The position numbers and the translations under genes were made by a program. Shown in pieces: positions 7,891-16,559 of a stretch of DNA of 34,869 bases. Positions within the stretch are counted from its first letter, which is position 1, and the number at the start of each line of letters is the position of its first letter. The DNA is from Thermus sp. LT1-2-5. GTDB lineage: Bacteria; Deinococcota; Deinococci; Deinococcales; Thermaceae. The stretch is taken from positions 1-34,869 of the forward strand of contig NZ_BSRG01000018.1 in the NCBI RefSeq assembly GCF_040363165.1, given 5' to 3'. Under the pieces are notes generated by a model. It worked only from the letters and a program-made list of their open reading frames with translations. It made no database searches and was not told the origin of the DNA.

Positions 7891-8760
7891 GTGGGCCCCG
7901 GGTTCCACCGCGCTTACGCCAGCCGCCTGGCCTGGCGCCACCGCCTCCTCTTGGCCCTGGGCCTCGCCCTCTTGGGCCTTTTCCACCCCCTGTTTGCCCT
8001 CCTTTCCCCCTTGGGTCTCCTCCTACCCAGCCGCCTTTGGGAGGGAAGGGCCCTAAGGGAGATCACCCGGGTAACCCTCGCTTACCCCACCGCCTTGGCC
8101 TACGGGGAGGAAAGGCTTTGGGCGGAGGTGAGGAAAGCCCCCCTAAGGCTTCCCCCCTTTCCCCATGGGCTTTTACTCCTCTACCTCCTGGCCTTGCTCT
8201 TGGCCCTTCTCCTCGCCGCCTGGCGGGCGGAAGGGGGTGCGGCCCCGTGGGCTTTGCCCAGCCTGGAGCGGCCCGCCCCGCCCCAAGGGACTTCCGGGGC
8301 AGAAGGGCAAGGGGAGGGTTCCCCAGCCCCTGGGGGGGAGGCCCGGGGGAACGGAACATCCCAGGAAGGGGAAGGGATTTCGGGGAACGGGGCGCCCCCA
8401 GGGGAAAACCCCGCGCCTTCCCCAGGAAGCGGCGCGCCCCAGGGGGAGGGGGGGCGGGAACGCACCCCAGCCTCGGATGGGGCTAGGGGGGAGAAGGCTT
8501 CCCCGGGCTCTGGGGCAAGGGGGGTAGGCCCGGGCCCAGGGGACACCCAAGAGGGCGCGCCCGTGCTCCCCCTGGCCCCCCTGGGGCAGGAAGCGGGGCT
8601 TCTTTCCCCAGGGGAAGGGGAAGGCGCCCTCCTGCCTTCCCCTTGGACCTCGGGGGAGCCCCCCGAAAGGGTGCGGCGGGGAGTGGAGGTCTATTTGGAA
8701 AAGACCCCCTTGCCCCCCGAGGCCCGCGAGCTCATCCAGCGGTATTTCGCTGCCCCCTGA
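7891..8760 (+). CDS. Membrane protein with long Gly/Pro/Glu-rich disordered region, 289 residues
   Basis: Residues about 15-45 (LLLALGLALLGLFHPLFALL) and 98-115 (LLLLYLLALLLALLLAAW) form membrane segments. Then about 130 residues, mainly Gly, Pro, Glu, Ala and Ser (nt 8260-8640), look disordered. The last 30 residues (RRGVEVYLEKTPLPPEA...) are ordered-looking. GTG 7891 is preferred because CATAAT ends exactly 6 bases before it, inside the end of the previous gene; TTG 7873 is an in-frame alternative that overlaps that gene. The 3' end overlaps the convergent NifX-like gene by 29 bases. No family recognised; a membrane-tethered scaffold or adaptor is only a guess. Confidence 0.7.
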   Translation: MGPGFHRAYASRLAWRHRLLLALGLALLGLFHPLFALLSPLGLLLPSRLWEGRALREITRVTLAYPTALAYGEERLWAEVRKAPLRLPPFPHGLLLLYLLALLLALLLAAWRAEGGAAPWALPSLERPAPPQGTSGAEGQGEGSPAPGGEARGNGTSQEGEGISGNGAPPGENPAPSPGSGAPQGEGGRERTPASDGARGEKASPGSGARGVGPGPGDTQEGAPVLPLAPLGQEAGLLSPGEGEGALLPSPWTSGEPPERVRRGVEVYLEKTPLPPEARELIQRYFAAP

Positions 8761-9061
8761 GGAGGGCCAGGGCCTCTTCCAGGGAAACGGGGCCCACCTC
8801 GAGGCGCTCCGCCACGGGAAAAGCCCCCAAGGACCCCCCGTGGCCGAAGCGGGCCCCCACCTTGAGGTCCACGTCCTGGAGGAGGGCCCGCATCTTGGCG
8901 TGCTTCTCCTCCCCGTGCTCCTTGGCGTGGGGGTTTTCCCGCACCTCCAACAGCCGGAGGGTTTCCCCTTCCACCTCGTAGATGGCGTAGCGGGGGGCGT
9001 GGCCGAAGGGCCCAGGGTAGACGCGGCCTTCCTCCTTGCCTAAAGCGATGGCGACGCGCAT
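8732..9061 (-). CDS. NifB/NifX-family (FeMo-cofactor-binding-like) small protein
   Basis: The 109-residue product, starting MRVAIALGKEEG, has the RNaseH-like fold pattern of the dinitrogenase iron-molybdenum cofactor domain: VYPGPFGHAPRYAIYEVEG, then DVDLKVGARFGHGGSLGAF and a C-terminal SLEEALALL helix. In organisms without nitrogenase such proteins are thought to bind metal clusters or act as small regulators. An upstream ATG at 9094 overlaps the moaC stop (ATGA) and would add 11 residues ([11 protein letters not shown]); it suggests translational coupling, but the added residues do not fit the family. Association with moaC fits a molybdenum/tungsten link. Confidence 0.8.
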   Translation of the reverse strand: MRVAIALGKEEGRVYPGPFGHAPRYAIYEVEGETLRLLEVRENPHAKEHGEEKHAKMRALLQDVDLKVGARFGHGGSLGAFPVAERLEVGPVSLEEALALLRGQRNTAG

Positions 9062-9090
9062 AGCTTTAGGATACACCCCAGGGGTAAAGG

Positions 9091-9564
9091 TCATTCCTCC
9101 CGCCGCCACTCCCCGCTTTTCCCCCCGGCCTTGTGGAGGAGGCGCACCTGGGAGATCACGAGCCCCTTGGAGGCCGCCTTGAGCATGTCGTAGACGGTGA
9201 GGGCGGCCACGGCGCAGGCGGTTAGGGCCTCCATCTCCACCCCGGTTTCCGCCTTGGTGCGGGCCGTGGCCTCTATGCGCACCCGCTTGGCCTCCCGCAG
9301 AAGCTCCACCTTCACCTCCACCCCCGTGAGGGGAAGGGGGTGGCAGAGGGGGATGAGGTCCGCCGTCTTCTTGGCCCCCTGGATGCCGGCGAGTTGGGCC
9401 ACCGCCAGGGGGTCCCCCTTGCCCACCCCGCCCCGTTCCAAGGCCAAGAGGGCCTCCTCCGTGAGCTCCACATAGGCCTCGGCGGTGGCGGTGCGGAAGG
9501 TCTTAGGCTTTTCCGTCACGTCCACCATATGGGGCTTGCCGTCCTTGAAGTGGGTGAGGTCCAT
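9091..9564 (-). CDS. moaC: Cyclic pyranopterin monophosphate synthase
   Basis: MoaC performs the second step of molybdopterin synthesis, acting after MoaA. Diagnostic segments are HMVDVTEKP near the N-terminus, [14 protein letters not shown], and [23 protein letters not shown], the conserved core of the hexameric enzyme. The 157-residue length is normal. ATG 9564 is chosen because TACACT (9576-9571) ends 6 bases upstream, giving a leaderless start, and MDLTHF matches family starts. It overlaps the downstream NifX-like gene and is divergent from the FAD oxidoreductase with only 27 bases between. The product would feed the AOR-type enzyme encoded near 28 kb. Confidence 0.95.
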   Translation of the reverse strand: MDLTHFKDGKPHMVDVTEKPKTFRTATAEAYVELTEEALLALERGGVGKGDPLAVAQLAGIQGAKKTADLIPLCHPLPLTGVEVKVELLREAKRVRIEATARTKAETGVEMEALTACAVAALTVYDMLKAASKGLVISQVRLLHKAGGKSGEWRREE

Positions 9565-9591
9565 GGTCCCAGTGTAGTACCCTGGGGACAA

Positions 9592-10860
9592 ATGCCCAAG
9601 GAAGGCGTCTTGGTGGTGGGGGCAGGGATCTTGGGATTATCCGCCGCCTATTTCTTGGCCCGGAAGGGCCTTCCGGTGCTGGTCTTGGAGCGGGAAGCCC
9701 CCCTTTCCTGCACCAGCGACAAGTCCACCGAGTGCTACCGGGTCTTCTGGCCCGGGGAGGAGTCCCTGGCCGCCTTGGTGGCCCATAGCCTAGCGTGCCT
9801 CGGTTCCTTGGCGGAGGCGGCCCGGATGAAGCCCCGGGGCTACCTCTACCTGGGCCAGGCGGAAAACCTCCTCGCCCTGGCCCAGGCCGCTTCCCACGCC
9901 GGGCCCTTGCGGGTCCACCGAAGGGCCGCCACCTACCCCCAGGGGGCGGAGGCGGGGATGGACCTCCTCTTGCCTGGGGCCTTGGGGGAGGTTTTCCCTT
10001 ACCTGGCCCACCTGAAGGCCAAGGCGGGGCTCCACGTGCGAAGGGCGGGCTGGCTCTCTGCCCAGGGCCTGGGAATGGCCCTGCTGGAGGCCTTGCGGGC
10101 GGCGGGGGGACGGGTGGTGCGGGGGGAGTTTTTGGGCTTGGAAGGAAGGGGCTCCGCCCGGGTGCGGCTGGAGGGGGAGGAAGCGGTGTGGCCCTTTCTC
10201 GCCCTGGTCCTGGCTCCTGGCCCTGGCCTCCTGCCCCTCTTGCGGGGGCTGGACCCCGGGCTTCCCGTGGTGGCCGAGCCCCACTTCAAGGCCTGGTTTC
10301 CCGACCCCTTGCGCCGCTTTCCCCGGGAGGCTCCCCTCCTCATCTGGAACGAGCCCGGGGAGATTTTCTCCCTCGAGGAGCGGGCCCTTCTCGAGGAGGC
10401 GGAGGACCTCGCCCCCCTCCTCGGCCCCTTGCCCCCGGGGGCCCACGGGCGGCCCGAGGGGGAAGGGTTCCTCGCCCTCTACAACCCCTGGCCCCGGGCG
10501 GAGGAGCCCCGGGCCTGTGGCCCCACCCCGCCTTCCTGGGCGGGGGAGGTGGCCCTACGGGGCCTTTTCCCCATCTTGCCAGGCCTTAGGGCCTACCTGG
10601 GGGTGCGGCCCCGGGTGGACGGGGGGTACTACGTGCGCACCCCCGAGAACCTGCCCCTTTTGGGTCCCGTGGCCGAAGGGGTTTACCTCCTCGCCGCCTT
10701 TTCCGGCTACGGGGTCATGGCCGCCTTGGGGGCCGGGGAGGTGCTGGCCCGGATGGTCCTGGGAGAAGCCCTTCCCCCTTGGGCCACTACCTTCTTGCCG
10801 GCCCGCTACCGCGACCCCGATTACCGCCCCCTGGGGGCGGCGGCCCGGGCGCAGCTTTAG
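9592..10860 (+). CDS. FAD-dependent oxidoreductase (DAO / glycine-sarcosine oxidase type), 422 residues
   Basis: The N-terminal [26 protein letters not shown] is the dinucleotide-binding beta-alpha-beta with GxGxxG, followed by a Glu (LVLERE) for the ribose. The C-terminal [24 protein letters not shown] is the second FAD-contacting region of the D-amino-acid oxidase superfamily. Members oxidise primary or secondary amines or alpha-amino acids; the substrate cannot be read from the sequence. ATG 9592 is chosen because the Rossmann motif begins at residue 5; upstream in-frame sequence is antisense to moaC. Its stop shares TTAG with the convergent korB-like gene. Confidence 0.88.
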   Translation: MPKEGVLVVGAGILGLSAAYFLARKGLPVLVLEREAPLSCTSDKSTECYRVFWPGEESLAALVAHSLACLGSLAEAARMKPRGYLYLGQAENLLALAQAASHAGPLRVHRRAATYPQGAEAGMDLLLPGALGEVFPYLAHLKAKAGLHVRRAGWLSAQGLGMALLEALRAAGGRVVRGEFLGLEGRGSARVRLEGEEAVWPFLALVLAPGPGLLPLLRGLDPGLPVVAEPHFKAWFPDPLRRFPREAPLLIWNEPGEIFSLEERALLEEAEDLAPLLGPLPPGAHGRPEGEGFLALYNPWPRAEEPRACGPTPPSWAGEVALRGLFPILPGLRAYLGVRPRVDGGYYVRTPENLPLLGPVAEGVYLLAAFSGYGVMAALGAGEVLARMVLGEALPPWATTFLPARYRDPDYRPLGAAARAQL

Positions 10861-11771
10861 AGGGCGAACTCCTTGAGAAGGCCTTCCAGGTCCAGAGCCT
10901 CCTTCTGCCCCTGGGCAGGGTAGACCTCGGGGTAGCGGGGGAGGTAGGCCTTGAGGCGCTCCTCGAAGGTGGGCACCTCCGCCTTCCAGAAGACCCCAGT
11001 GGGGATCCTTTCCCCCCACTCCGCCGCTTTTTCCTGGAATTTAGCCATTTTCTGGTCCAGCTCCTCGGGGGAAAGCCCCTCGGGGACATAGGGATCGTAG
11101 CCCTCCTCCTGGAGCCTGTAGAGCCTGGGGGCGAACCACTCCTTGGTGTGCAGGTCGTTGTAGGTGGGGCAGGGCTGGAGGACGTGGAGGAAGGCTAAGC
11201 CCTTGTGGGCGATCCCCTCCTTGATGAGCTCTTTCAGGCCCTTCACGTCGTAGGCGTAGCCCCGGGCGATCCAGGTGTACCCCGAGGCGAAGGCCAGGAG
11301 GAGGGGGTTGATGCGCCCTTGGGGGTTGGGCTTGGGCAGGCTTTTGGTCTTCTCCCCCAGGCCCAGGGTGGGGCCCGCCTGCCCCTTGGTGAGGCCGTAG
11401 ACCTCGTTGTCGTAGAGGATGTAGAGCATGTCCACGTTCCTTCGGCCTGCGGCCACGAAGTGCCCCGCCCCGATGCCGAGGCCGTCCCCGTCCCCGCCCA
11501 CCGCCACCACGGTGAGGTGGGGGTTGGCCAGCTTGGCCCCCTGGGCGATGGGCAGGACGCGCCCATGGAGGGTGTGGACGCCGTAGACGTTCAGGTAGTG
11601 GGGGGTCTTGGCCGAGCAGCCGATGCCGGAGAAGACCACGGTTTGGCTTGGGTCCTTCTTCAGCTCAAAGAGGGCCATCTGGAGGGCGGAGAGGATGCCG
11701 TAGTCCCCGCAGCCCGGGCACCAGTCGGGCTGCTTTTCCGCCTTGTAGTCCGCCAGCTTAAGCTCCACCAT
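10857..11771 (-). CDS. 2-oxoacid:ferredoxin oxidoreductase, beta subunit
   Basis: This is the TPP- and iron-sulfur-binding subunit that decarboxylates 2-oxoacids such as 2-oxoglutarate or pyruvate with ferredoxin as acceptor and CoA as acyl acceptor. Cys18 and Cys21 ([10 protein letters not shown]), Cys52 (GIGCSAKTP) and Cys201 (QPCPTYND) are the [4Fe-4S] ligands. [14 protein letters not shown] with [11 protein letters not shown] is the TPP/Mg motif. The 304-residue length is typical. ATG 11771 follows the alpha-subunit stop by one base, so translation is coupled. Substrate preference (2-oxoglutarate versus others) is not resolvable here, though the two-subunit alpha/beta layout is common for 2-oxoglutarate enzymes. 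Confidence 0.94.
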   Translation of the reverse strand: MVELKLADYKAEKQPDWCPGCGDYGILSALQMALFELKKDPSQTVVFSGIGCSAKTPHYLNVYGVHTLHGRVLPIAQGAKLANPHLTVVAVGGDGDGLGIGAGHFVAAGRRNVDMLYILYDNEVYGLTKGQAGPTLGLGEKTKSLPKPNPQGRINPLLLAFASGYTWIARGYAYDVKGLKELIKEGIAHKGLAFLHVLQPCPTYNDLHTKEWFAPRLYRLQEEGYDPYVPEGLSPEELDQKMAKFQEKAAEWGERIPTGVFWKAEVPTFEERLKAYLPRYPEVYPAQGQKEALDLEGLLKEFAL

Positions 11772-11772
11772 G

Positions 11773-13623
11773 CTAGACTCCCTTCCTCAGGACCAGGCGC
11801 CCGGGGGCTGTCCCCGCGAGCACCGCTTTGAGCGCCTCCACCGCCTCATCCAGGGTGATGGGGCGGCCGTTGTACTTCACCACCCGGTGGTGGACCTTCT
11901 TCAGGGTTTCCTGCTGCACCAGATCGGCGAGTTGCCCGGAGTAGTTGTGCTCCACGGTGACGAGCCGCTTCCCCTCCAGGAGGGGGCCGATCTCGGGGAA
12001 GGGCCAAAGGAGCCTGAGGTGCAAATACCCCACCCCGGGGAGGTGGTCCAGGGCCTCCAGGAGGGTTCCCTTCACCGTGCCGAAGCCCAGGACCAAGACA
12101 TCCCCGTCGCGGTAGAGGGTGTACTGGTCCTCCAGGGGGATTTCCCGCCGGGCGGTGCGGAGCTTCTCCATGCGCTTTTCCATCTGGTACTCCCGGAGGA
12201 CGGGGTCTTCGGTGATGTGCCCCTCGAGGTCGTGCTCGTCCGAGGTGATCCAGTAAAAGCCCCCTGGGGTTCCCAAGGGGATGAAGGGGGAGATCCCGTC
12301 CTCCGCGGGGGCGTAGCGCTCGTACGGGCCAAAGCCCTCTCGTGGCGCCAGCCGTTTTTCCCCGTTTTGGGGAAGGGGCGTGAGGGCCTCCTTGGGAAGG
12401 CTTTGCGCCATGGAGGCCAGGAACTTGTCCAGGAGGTGGACCACCACCGTCTGGTACCGCCAGGCCCAGGCCAGGGCCTTTTGGGCGTCCAGGAAGGCGT
12501 CCAGGATGTCGCCGGAGGCGAGGACCAGCCTGGGGTACTCCCCGTGCCCGCCCCGGATGGCGAAGAGGAGGTCCCCCTGCTCCGTGCGGGTGGGTAGCCC
12601 CGTGGAGGGCCCGCCCCGCTGGTAGAGGGTCACCACCAGGGGGGCCTCGATCATCCCCGCGAAGCCCATCCCCTCGGCCATGAGGCTGAAGCCGGGGCCG
12701 CTGGTGGCTGTGGCCGCCTTGGCCCCGGTGAGGGCGGCGCCCACGGCCATGGTCACGGCGGCGATCTCGTCTTCCGTCTGCACCACGGCCACGTCCGCCC
12801 CTTGGAAGGCGGTGTGGGCCTCGAGGTAGACGCTTTCGTCCGTGGCCGGACTGATGGGGTAGTAGGTCTGGAAGCGGAGGCCCCCGGCGAGCTTCCCCAG
12901 GGCGGCGGCCTGGGCCCCGGTGAGGTAGACCCGGCCCGGCTCGTAGCCGTTTCGGTGGAGGGAAAGGGAAAGCCGCGGCACCTCCTCCCGGTAGACCGCC
13001 TGCGCCACCTTCTCGTTAAGCTCCAGCACCTTGCCCCTAAACTGCAGGGCCAAGGCCTCCAGCAAGGGCTCTAGGGGAAAGCCCAGGAAGTGGAGGCTGG
13101 CCGCCACGGCGATGGTGTTCAGGGTGCGCCGGGCCTGCAAAGAGGGCACCTCGAGCTCCGCCCCGATGCGGTCCGCCACCTCCTCGTAGGGGTAAGGCAA
13201 GGGTTGGACGCCGGCCTCGGCGTAGGCGGCGAGGATCTCCTTAAGGCTTGGGTCCCTCTTGCCGAAGCGGGTGGCCAAGGCCTCCTGCACCCGGTGGTCC
13301 AGCATGGGGAGTTTGTGCACCGTGAGGTCCAGCACCTTGGGGTCGTAGAGGAGCACCCCTCCGGGCCGTACCTCGTCCAGGTGGCGGGCCAGGGTTTCCC
13401 CGTCCAGGGCCACCAGGAAGTCCACCCTTTCCCGGAAGGCCCCCACCGGTTTTCGGGAAAGGCGCACGTCCAGGTAGGAGTGCCGCCCCATGATGTTGGA
13501 GTGGTACTCCCGCTTGGTGGCCACCCACCATCCCCCCTTGGCCACGGCCCGGGCGAAGAGGGTGGCCGCCGTTTCTATCCCGCCCCCTTGGGGGCCGCCC
13601 ACGCGCCAAGTGAACTCTTCCAT
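11773..13623 (-). CDS. 2-oxoacid:ferredoxin oxidoreductase, alpha subunit with fused gamma domain
   Basis: Residues about 1-180 are the gamma-type domain ([39 protein letters not shown]). About 200-616 are the alpha pyrimidine-binding and C-terminal domains ([50 protein letters not shown]), the standard fused arrangement. It pairs with the beta subunit encoded one base downstream. ATG 13623 has AAGGAGGG a few bases upstream, a strong ribosome binding site. A weak -10-like CATAAG (13660-13655) would start the transcript in the short gap after the HD gene. The enzyme is oxygen-sensitive and works in the cytoplasm with ferredoxin. Confidence 0.94.
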   Translation of the reverse strand: MEEFTWRVGGPQGGGIETAATLFARAVAKGGWWVATKREYHSNIMGRHSYLDVRLSRKPVGAFRERVDFLVALDGETLARHLDEVRPGGVLLYDPKVLDLTVHKLPMLDHRVQEALATRFGKRDPSLKEILAAYAEAGVQPLPYPYEEVADRIGAELEVPSLQARRTLNTIAVAASLHFLGFPLEPLLEALALQFRGKVLELNEKVAQAVYREEVPRLSLSLHRNGYEPGRVYLTGAQAAALGKLAGGLRFQTYYPISPATDESVYLEAHTAFQGADVAVVQTEDEIAAVTMAVGAALTGAKAATATSGPGFSLMAEGMGFAGMIEAPLVVTLYQRGGPSTGLPTRTEQGDLLFAIRGGHGEYPRLVLASGDILDAFLDAQKALAWAWRYQTVVVHLLDKFLASMAQSLPKEALTPLPQNGEKRLAPREGFGPYERYAPAEDGISPFIPLGTPGGFYWITSDEHDLEGHITEDPVLREYQMEKRMEKLRTARREIPLEDQYTLYRDGDVLVLGFGTVKGTLLEALDHLPGVGYLHLRLLWPFPEIGPLLEGKRLVTVEHNYSGQLADLVQQETLKKVHHRVVKYNGRPITLDEAVEALKAVLAGTAPGRLVLRKGV

Positions 13624-13690
13624 AAGCCCTCCTTGGTTCAGGACTACGCTACTCCTTATGCCTCGGGTTGGCTAGGGGCATTTGCCCAAA

Positions 13691-14173
13691 TCACTCCTCC
13701 TGGTCCGCTCGGTGGAGCCGTTTGCCCCAGAGGGTCTGGGGCGCATGGTGCTCCAGGACCAGGGCCCGCACCACGGGGTCTTCTATGTGCTCTGCGGCGT
13801 AGAGGGCATGGTGGCGGCGCACCTGGAAGGCGCCGAGAAGCCCGGAGCGCAAGGGGTAGGGGGGAAGGGATGGGGCGAAGAGCCCGGTGAGGATGCGCTC
13901 CACAGGGCGGTAGGGTCTCAAGGCCTTGCCGGCGTCGTGGAGAAGCGCGGCCCGCACCACCTCCGGCGGGGCCTCCGGGTGGGCTTTCAGGAGGCGGCGA
14001 GCTACCCGCACCGCATGGGCCCGGTCCCGGGGGTCCATGGCCAGGTAAAGGGCCCGCTCCTTTCCCTTTAAGAAGGCCAAGGCGAAGCCATCTTCCGGCG
14101 CCGCCTTTTGGGGGAAGAAGGCCAGGAAAAGGCGAAAAAGCCGCTTTTTAAGCCGGGCGAGCCGGCTTGCCAT
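13691..14173 (-). CDS. HD-domain metal-dependent phosphohydrolase, 160 residues
   Basis: HAVRVARRLL followed by VVRAALLHDAGKAL gives the H...HD motif (HD in LLHDAGK), and the C-terminal segment VRALVLEHHAPQ supplies a further conserved region. Such proteins hydrolyse phosphate esters of nucleotides or signalling molecules; the substrate is not evident. A basic N-terminus (RLARLKKRLFRLFLAFF) could interact with membrane or nucleic acid. ATG 14173 begins one base after the stop of the CsoR/CstR-type repressor gene, so the two form an operon, and the repressor may control this enzyme. Confidence 0.85.
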   Translation of the reverse strand: MASRLARLKKRLFRLFLAFFPQKAAPEDGFALAFLKGKERALYLAMDPRDRAHAVRVARRLLKAHPEAPPEVVRAALLHDAGKALRPYRPVERILTGLFAPSLPPYPLRSGLLGAFQVRRHHALYAAEHIEDPVVRALVLEHHAPQTLWGKRLHRADQEE

Positions 14174-14174
14174 T

Positions 14175-14456
14175 CTAGATGAACTTCTTCAGCATGTTGG
14201 CGATCTCTTCGGGCTTCTTGGGGTCCACCTTGCCCTCAGAAACCTCGGTGGCGCAGACGTTTAGGAACTCGTGCAAGATCAAGGTGGCCGCCGCCTCCAT
14301 GGCTTTCTTGGTGGCGGTCATCTGGGTGAGGACCTCGTCGCAGGGGCGGCCTTCCGCCACCATCTTCTGCAGGCCCCGAACCTGGCCTTCGATGCGCCTT
14401 AGACGCTTCAGGATGTTCTCCACGGTGTCCTGTCCCAGCTCGGTGGTCTTGGTCAT
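14175..14456 (-). CDS. CsoR/RcnR/CstR-family repressor, 93 residues, Cys-Phe-Cys sensor site
   Basis: The all-helical DUF156 fold is clear from NILKRLRRIEGQVRGLQKM and RPCDEVLTQ. Aligned to the copper repressor CsoR of M. tuberculosis (C36, H61, C65), the positions here are Cys39, Phe64 and Cys68. The copper-binding His is absent, though a His lies two residues before it (H62). A dithiol pair without the His is the pattern of the persulfide sensor CstR, so sulfur stress rather than Cu(I) may be sensed; I infer this from the alignment alone. ATG 14456 has TATAAT ending 6 bases upstream, so the mRNA is leaderless. It leads an operon with the HD gene. Confidence 0.92.
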   Translation of the reverse strand: MTKTTELGQDTVENILKRLRRIEGQVRGLQKMVAEGRPCDEVLTQMTATKKAMEAAATLILHEFLNVCATEVSEGKVDPKKPEEIANMLKKFI

Positions 14457-14462
14457 GGGGCC

Positions 14463-14492
14463 ATTATATACCACTACCCCCTATGCTGTCTT
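14463..14492 (-). promoter_or_regulatory. csoR/cstR-type promoter and candidate operator inside the end of dnaX
   Basis: AAGACA (14492-14487, 4/6), an 18-base spacer and perfect TATAAT (14468-14463) precede ATG 14456 by 6 bases. The spacer contains CATAGGGGGTAGTGGTAT, a G-rich stretch like the G/C-tract sites bound by this repressor family, suggesting autoregulation. The whole promoter lies within the last codons and stop of dnaX. Confidence 0.55.
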
Positions 14493-16050
14493 CGCTCATG
14501 GGTTCCTCAGGTTCCGTGGCCTTGGGCTTGCGCACCCAAAGGAGCCTTCCCCCCAAAAGGCGGGCGATCTGGTGAAGGCGGGTTTCGGGGTCTTCCGGGG
14601 GCGCCTCGTCCTTGGGGGCTTCTTCCGGGGCCTCCTTGGGGGGAGCCGCCGGGGGGGGTTCTGGGATGCGGGGGGTGGGTTTGGGAGGAAGGCTTACGGG
14701 CTCAGGGCTTTTTTTTTCCAGGACGAAGAGGACCTCCTCCACGCCGAAGTGCTCCTGGGCCAGGGGCAAAAGGGCCGCCCTTTGCTCCTCGGCCTTTTTG
14801 TGGTGGAAGGCCTTGCTTTCGGGGAAGCGGAGGTAGAGGGTGGACCCCACCACCTCGGGCCTGGCCTCCCGCACGAAGGCCCGCAGGGTAGGCCGAAGGG
14901 CCTCCAAAAAGGTGCGGAAACGAGGGGTTAAGTCCTCCTCCTGGCGGGGTGGGGGTGCGGGGGCTGAGGGGTCGGGCTCGAGCAAGGGGGGTTCTGGGGC
15001 TTGGGTCTTGGGCGCCTCCTCCTGGACCTGGGGGGGAGCGAAGGCGACGAGGAGGGCCGCCTCGAGGGCCAGAAGATCGGAGCGCCGGGCCAGGCGTTCC
15101 AGGGCCTCGTCCAGCCGGGTGAGGGCGGCGAGGAGGGCCTCTGGGGGAAGGGCGAGGGGCCTTCCCGGAAGGCCGTAGGCGGCGTAAAGCGCCTCCCGCA
15201 AGGCTTCCATAAGCCCGCCCACCAGGGTTCGGGGAGCGAAGCCTTGGGCGTAGAGCCTCCGCGCCGCCTCGAGCCCCTCCTTGACCCGTCCTTCCCCGAG
15301 GGCTTGGGCCAGGCCGAAGAGGGCCTCTTTGGGGGGAAGGCCCAAGGCCTCCTCCACCTTGGCCCGGGTGAGGGGGTCTTCCAGGAGGAGAAGGCGGTCC
15401 AGAAGGCTTTCCGCATCCCGCATGGCCCCGTCCGCCAAGCGGGCCAAGAGGAGGAGGGCCTCCCGTTCCGCTTGCCGGCCCAGCTCCTTGAGGATGCGCT
15501 CCAGTTTGGCGGCGATCTCCTCCTCCGTGAGGCGGCGGAAGCGGTAGTGCTGCGTGCGGGAGAGGATGGTGGGGGGCATCCTTTCCGGCTCCGTGGTGGC
15601 GAAGACGAAGAGGACGTGGGGCGGGGGCTCTTCCAGGGTCTTGAGGAGGGCGTTGAAGGCGCTTTTGGAGAGCATGTGGGCTTCGTCCAGGATGAAGACC
15701 TTCTTGGGGGCGGAAAGGGGGGCGAGGAGGATCCTTTCCCTAAGCTCCCGCACGTCCTCCACCGAGTTGTTGCTGGCGGCGTCGATCTCCACCACGTCGG
15801 GGTGGGCGCCTTTTTGCACCGCCTGGCAGTGGGCGCAGGCCCCGCAGGGGCGCTCCTCCCCTTGGCACCCCACGGCCATGGCCAGGAGGCGGGCGGTGGT
15901 GGTCTTTCCCACCCCGCGGGGGCCGGAGAAGAGGTAGGCCTGGGCTAGCCGCCCTTCCCGGATGGCCCGGGTAAGGGGTTCCTTCACGTGCTCTTGGCCC
16001 ACCACCTCGGCGAAGGTGAGGGGGCGCACCCGGCGGTAGAGGGCGCTCAC
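14464..16050 (-). CDS. dnaX: DNA polymerase III clamp-loader subunit tau/gamma
   Basis: The 528-residue tau product starts VSALYRRVRPLTFAEVVGQEH. Walker A is GPRGVGKTT; a Cys4 zinc module follows (GCQGEERPCGACAHCQ); Walker B is FILDEAHML; sensor 1 is ATTEPERMPPTI. Domain III and a Pro/Glu-rich linker come next, then the C-terminal tau region that binds polymerase. GTG 16050 is chosen over the longer frame because the family starts there and TATACT (16063-16058) ends 7 bases upstream. A nine-A run at codons 445-448 is the Thermus-type slippage site that yields gamma. The last codons overlap the promoter of the downstream repressor gene. Confidence 0.97.
   Translation of the reverse strand: MSALYRRVRPLTFAEVVGQEHVKEPLTRAIREGRLAQAYLFSGPRGVGKTTTARLLAMAVGCQGEERPCGACAHCQAVQKGAHPDVVEIDAASNNSVEDVRELRERILLAPLSAPKKVFILDEAHMLSKSAFNALLKTLEEPPPHVLFVFATTEPERMPPTILSRTQHYRFRRLTEEEIAAKLERILKELGRQAEREALLLLARLADGAMRDAESLLDRLLLLEDPLTRAKVEEALGLPPKEALFGLAQALGEGRVKEGLEAARRLYAQGFAPRTLVGGLMEALREALYAAYGLPGRPLALPPEALLAALTRLDEALERLARRSDLLALEAALLVAFAPPQVQEEAPKTQAPEPPLLEPDPSAPAPPPRQEEDLTPRFRTFLEALRPTLRAFVREARPEVVGSTLYLRFPESKAFHHKKAEEQRAALLPLAQEHFGVEEVLFVLEKKSPEPVSLPPKPTPRIPEPPPAAPPKEAPEEAPKDEAPPEDPETRLHQIARLLGGRLLWVRKPKATEPEEPMSEDSIGGSGI
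14709..14717 (-). promoter_or_regulatory. A9 transcriptional slippage site producing DnaX gamma
   Basis: Nine A residues on the coding strand lie after Glu445. One extra A gives ...KKKP and a TGA, a 449-residue product. One A fewer gives ...KKALSP and a TAA, 451 residues. Both shifted frames thus stop almost at once. In T. thermophilus dnaX the same kind of run is known to cause RNA polymerase slippage and gamma synthesis. Confidence 0.9.
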
Positions 16051-16056
16051 AAGGGC

Positions 16057-16063
16057 TAGTATA
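16057..16063. promoter_or_regulatory. Shared -10 for divergent dnaX and the argB-side gene
   Basis: AGTATA at 16058-16063 reads TATACT on the minus strand, 7 bases before dnaX GTG 16050. TAGTAT at 16057-16062 reads forward 5-8 bases before GTG 16068/16071. The same few base pairs would serve both directions, so the two promoters are mutually exclusive. No clear -35 is visible for either. Confidence 0.4.
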
Positions 16064-16070
16064 GGTCGTG

Positions 16071-16559
16071 GTGCGGAGCTTCCTCTCCTTCCACGTGGAG
16101 GCCCCCCCAGAGCGGGTGGTGGCCTGGGCCCAGGACAATACGGGAGGGGCCGGGGTTTACGTGGTGCCCGACACCCCGTGGGTGAGCCTCTACCACGAGG
16201 CCCTCGAGGCCGAGGAGGACCCAAAGGCCATAAAGGCCTTCCTGGAGGCGCTTTCCCGGCTAGGGCGGGCCCTGGCCTTCCTGGTCTTGAACGAGGAGGA
16301 CCTCCTCTTCCTCCTGGCGGAGGGGGGAAAGGGGGTGGCGGAACTTCGGCGGGGCCCGGAGCTGGGGGAGGCCCTCTTTGGTCCTGAGGCCCTCCTTCCC
16401 CTTTTGCAAGAGGCGGCGCGGATGCCCCCCCAAAGCGCCGTCCAAGCCCTGGCCGCCCACCTCGGCCTCCACCCCGACCACGCCCTCCTGGGGTTTTGGG
16501 ACCTTCTGGAGGCGGAGGAGGAAGGAGGCTTGCCCGAGGAGGTGGTCTACCTTGAGTGA
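16071..16559 (+). CDS. Hypothetical protein upstream of argB, 162 residues
   Basis: The product begins VRSFLSFHVEAPPERVVAWAQD and is rich in Leu, Glu and Ala with predicted helices; no Cys, membrane segment or known motif is visible. GTG 16068 and GTG 16071 are adjacent possible starts. Its end overlaps the argB start by 8 bases, so the two are translationally coupled. Conserved coupling to a biosynthetic kinase might suggest an accessory role, but the sequence gives no direct support. Confidence 0.75.
   Translation: MRSFLSFHVEAPPERVVAWAQDNTGGAGVYVVPDTPWVSLYHEALEAEEDPKAIKAFLEALSRLGRALAFLVLNEEDLLFLLAEGGKGVAELRRGPELGEALFGPEALLPLLQEAARMPPQSAVQALAAHLGLHPDHALLGFWDLLEAEEEGGLPEEVVYLE

Noticed and set aside
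8240..8640. Tandem repeat in the Gly/Pro-rich region
   Set aside because: Low complexity but no regular repeat unit could be found.
14700..14725. A9 run as a frameshift error
   Set aside because: The full-length tau frame is intact and the run matches the known Thermus slippage signal.
16051..16224. Upstream extension of DnaX to 586 residues
   Set aside because: The extra residues are Pro/Arg-rich and lie over the divergent gene; the family starts at SALYRR with a -10 just before GTG 16050.
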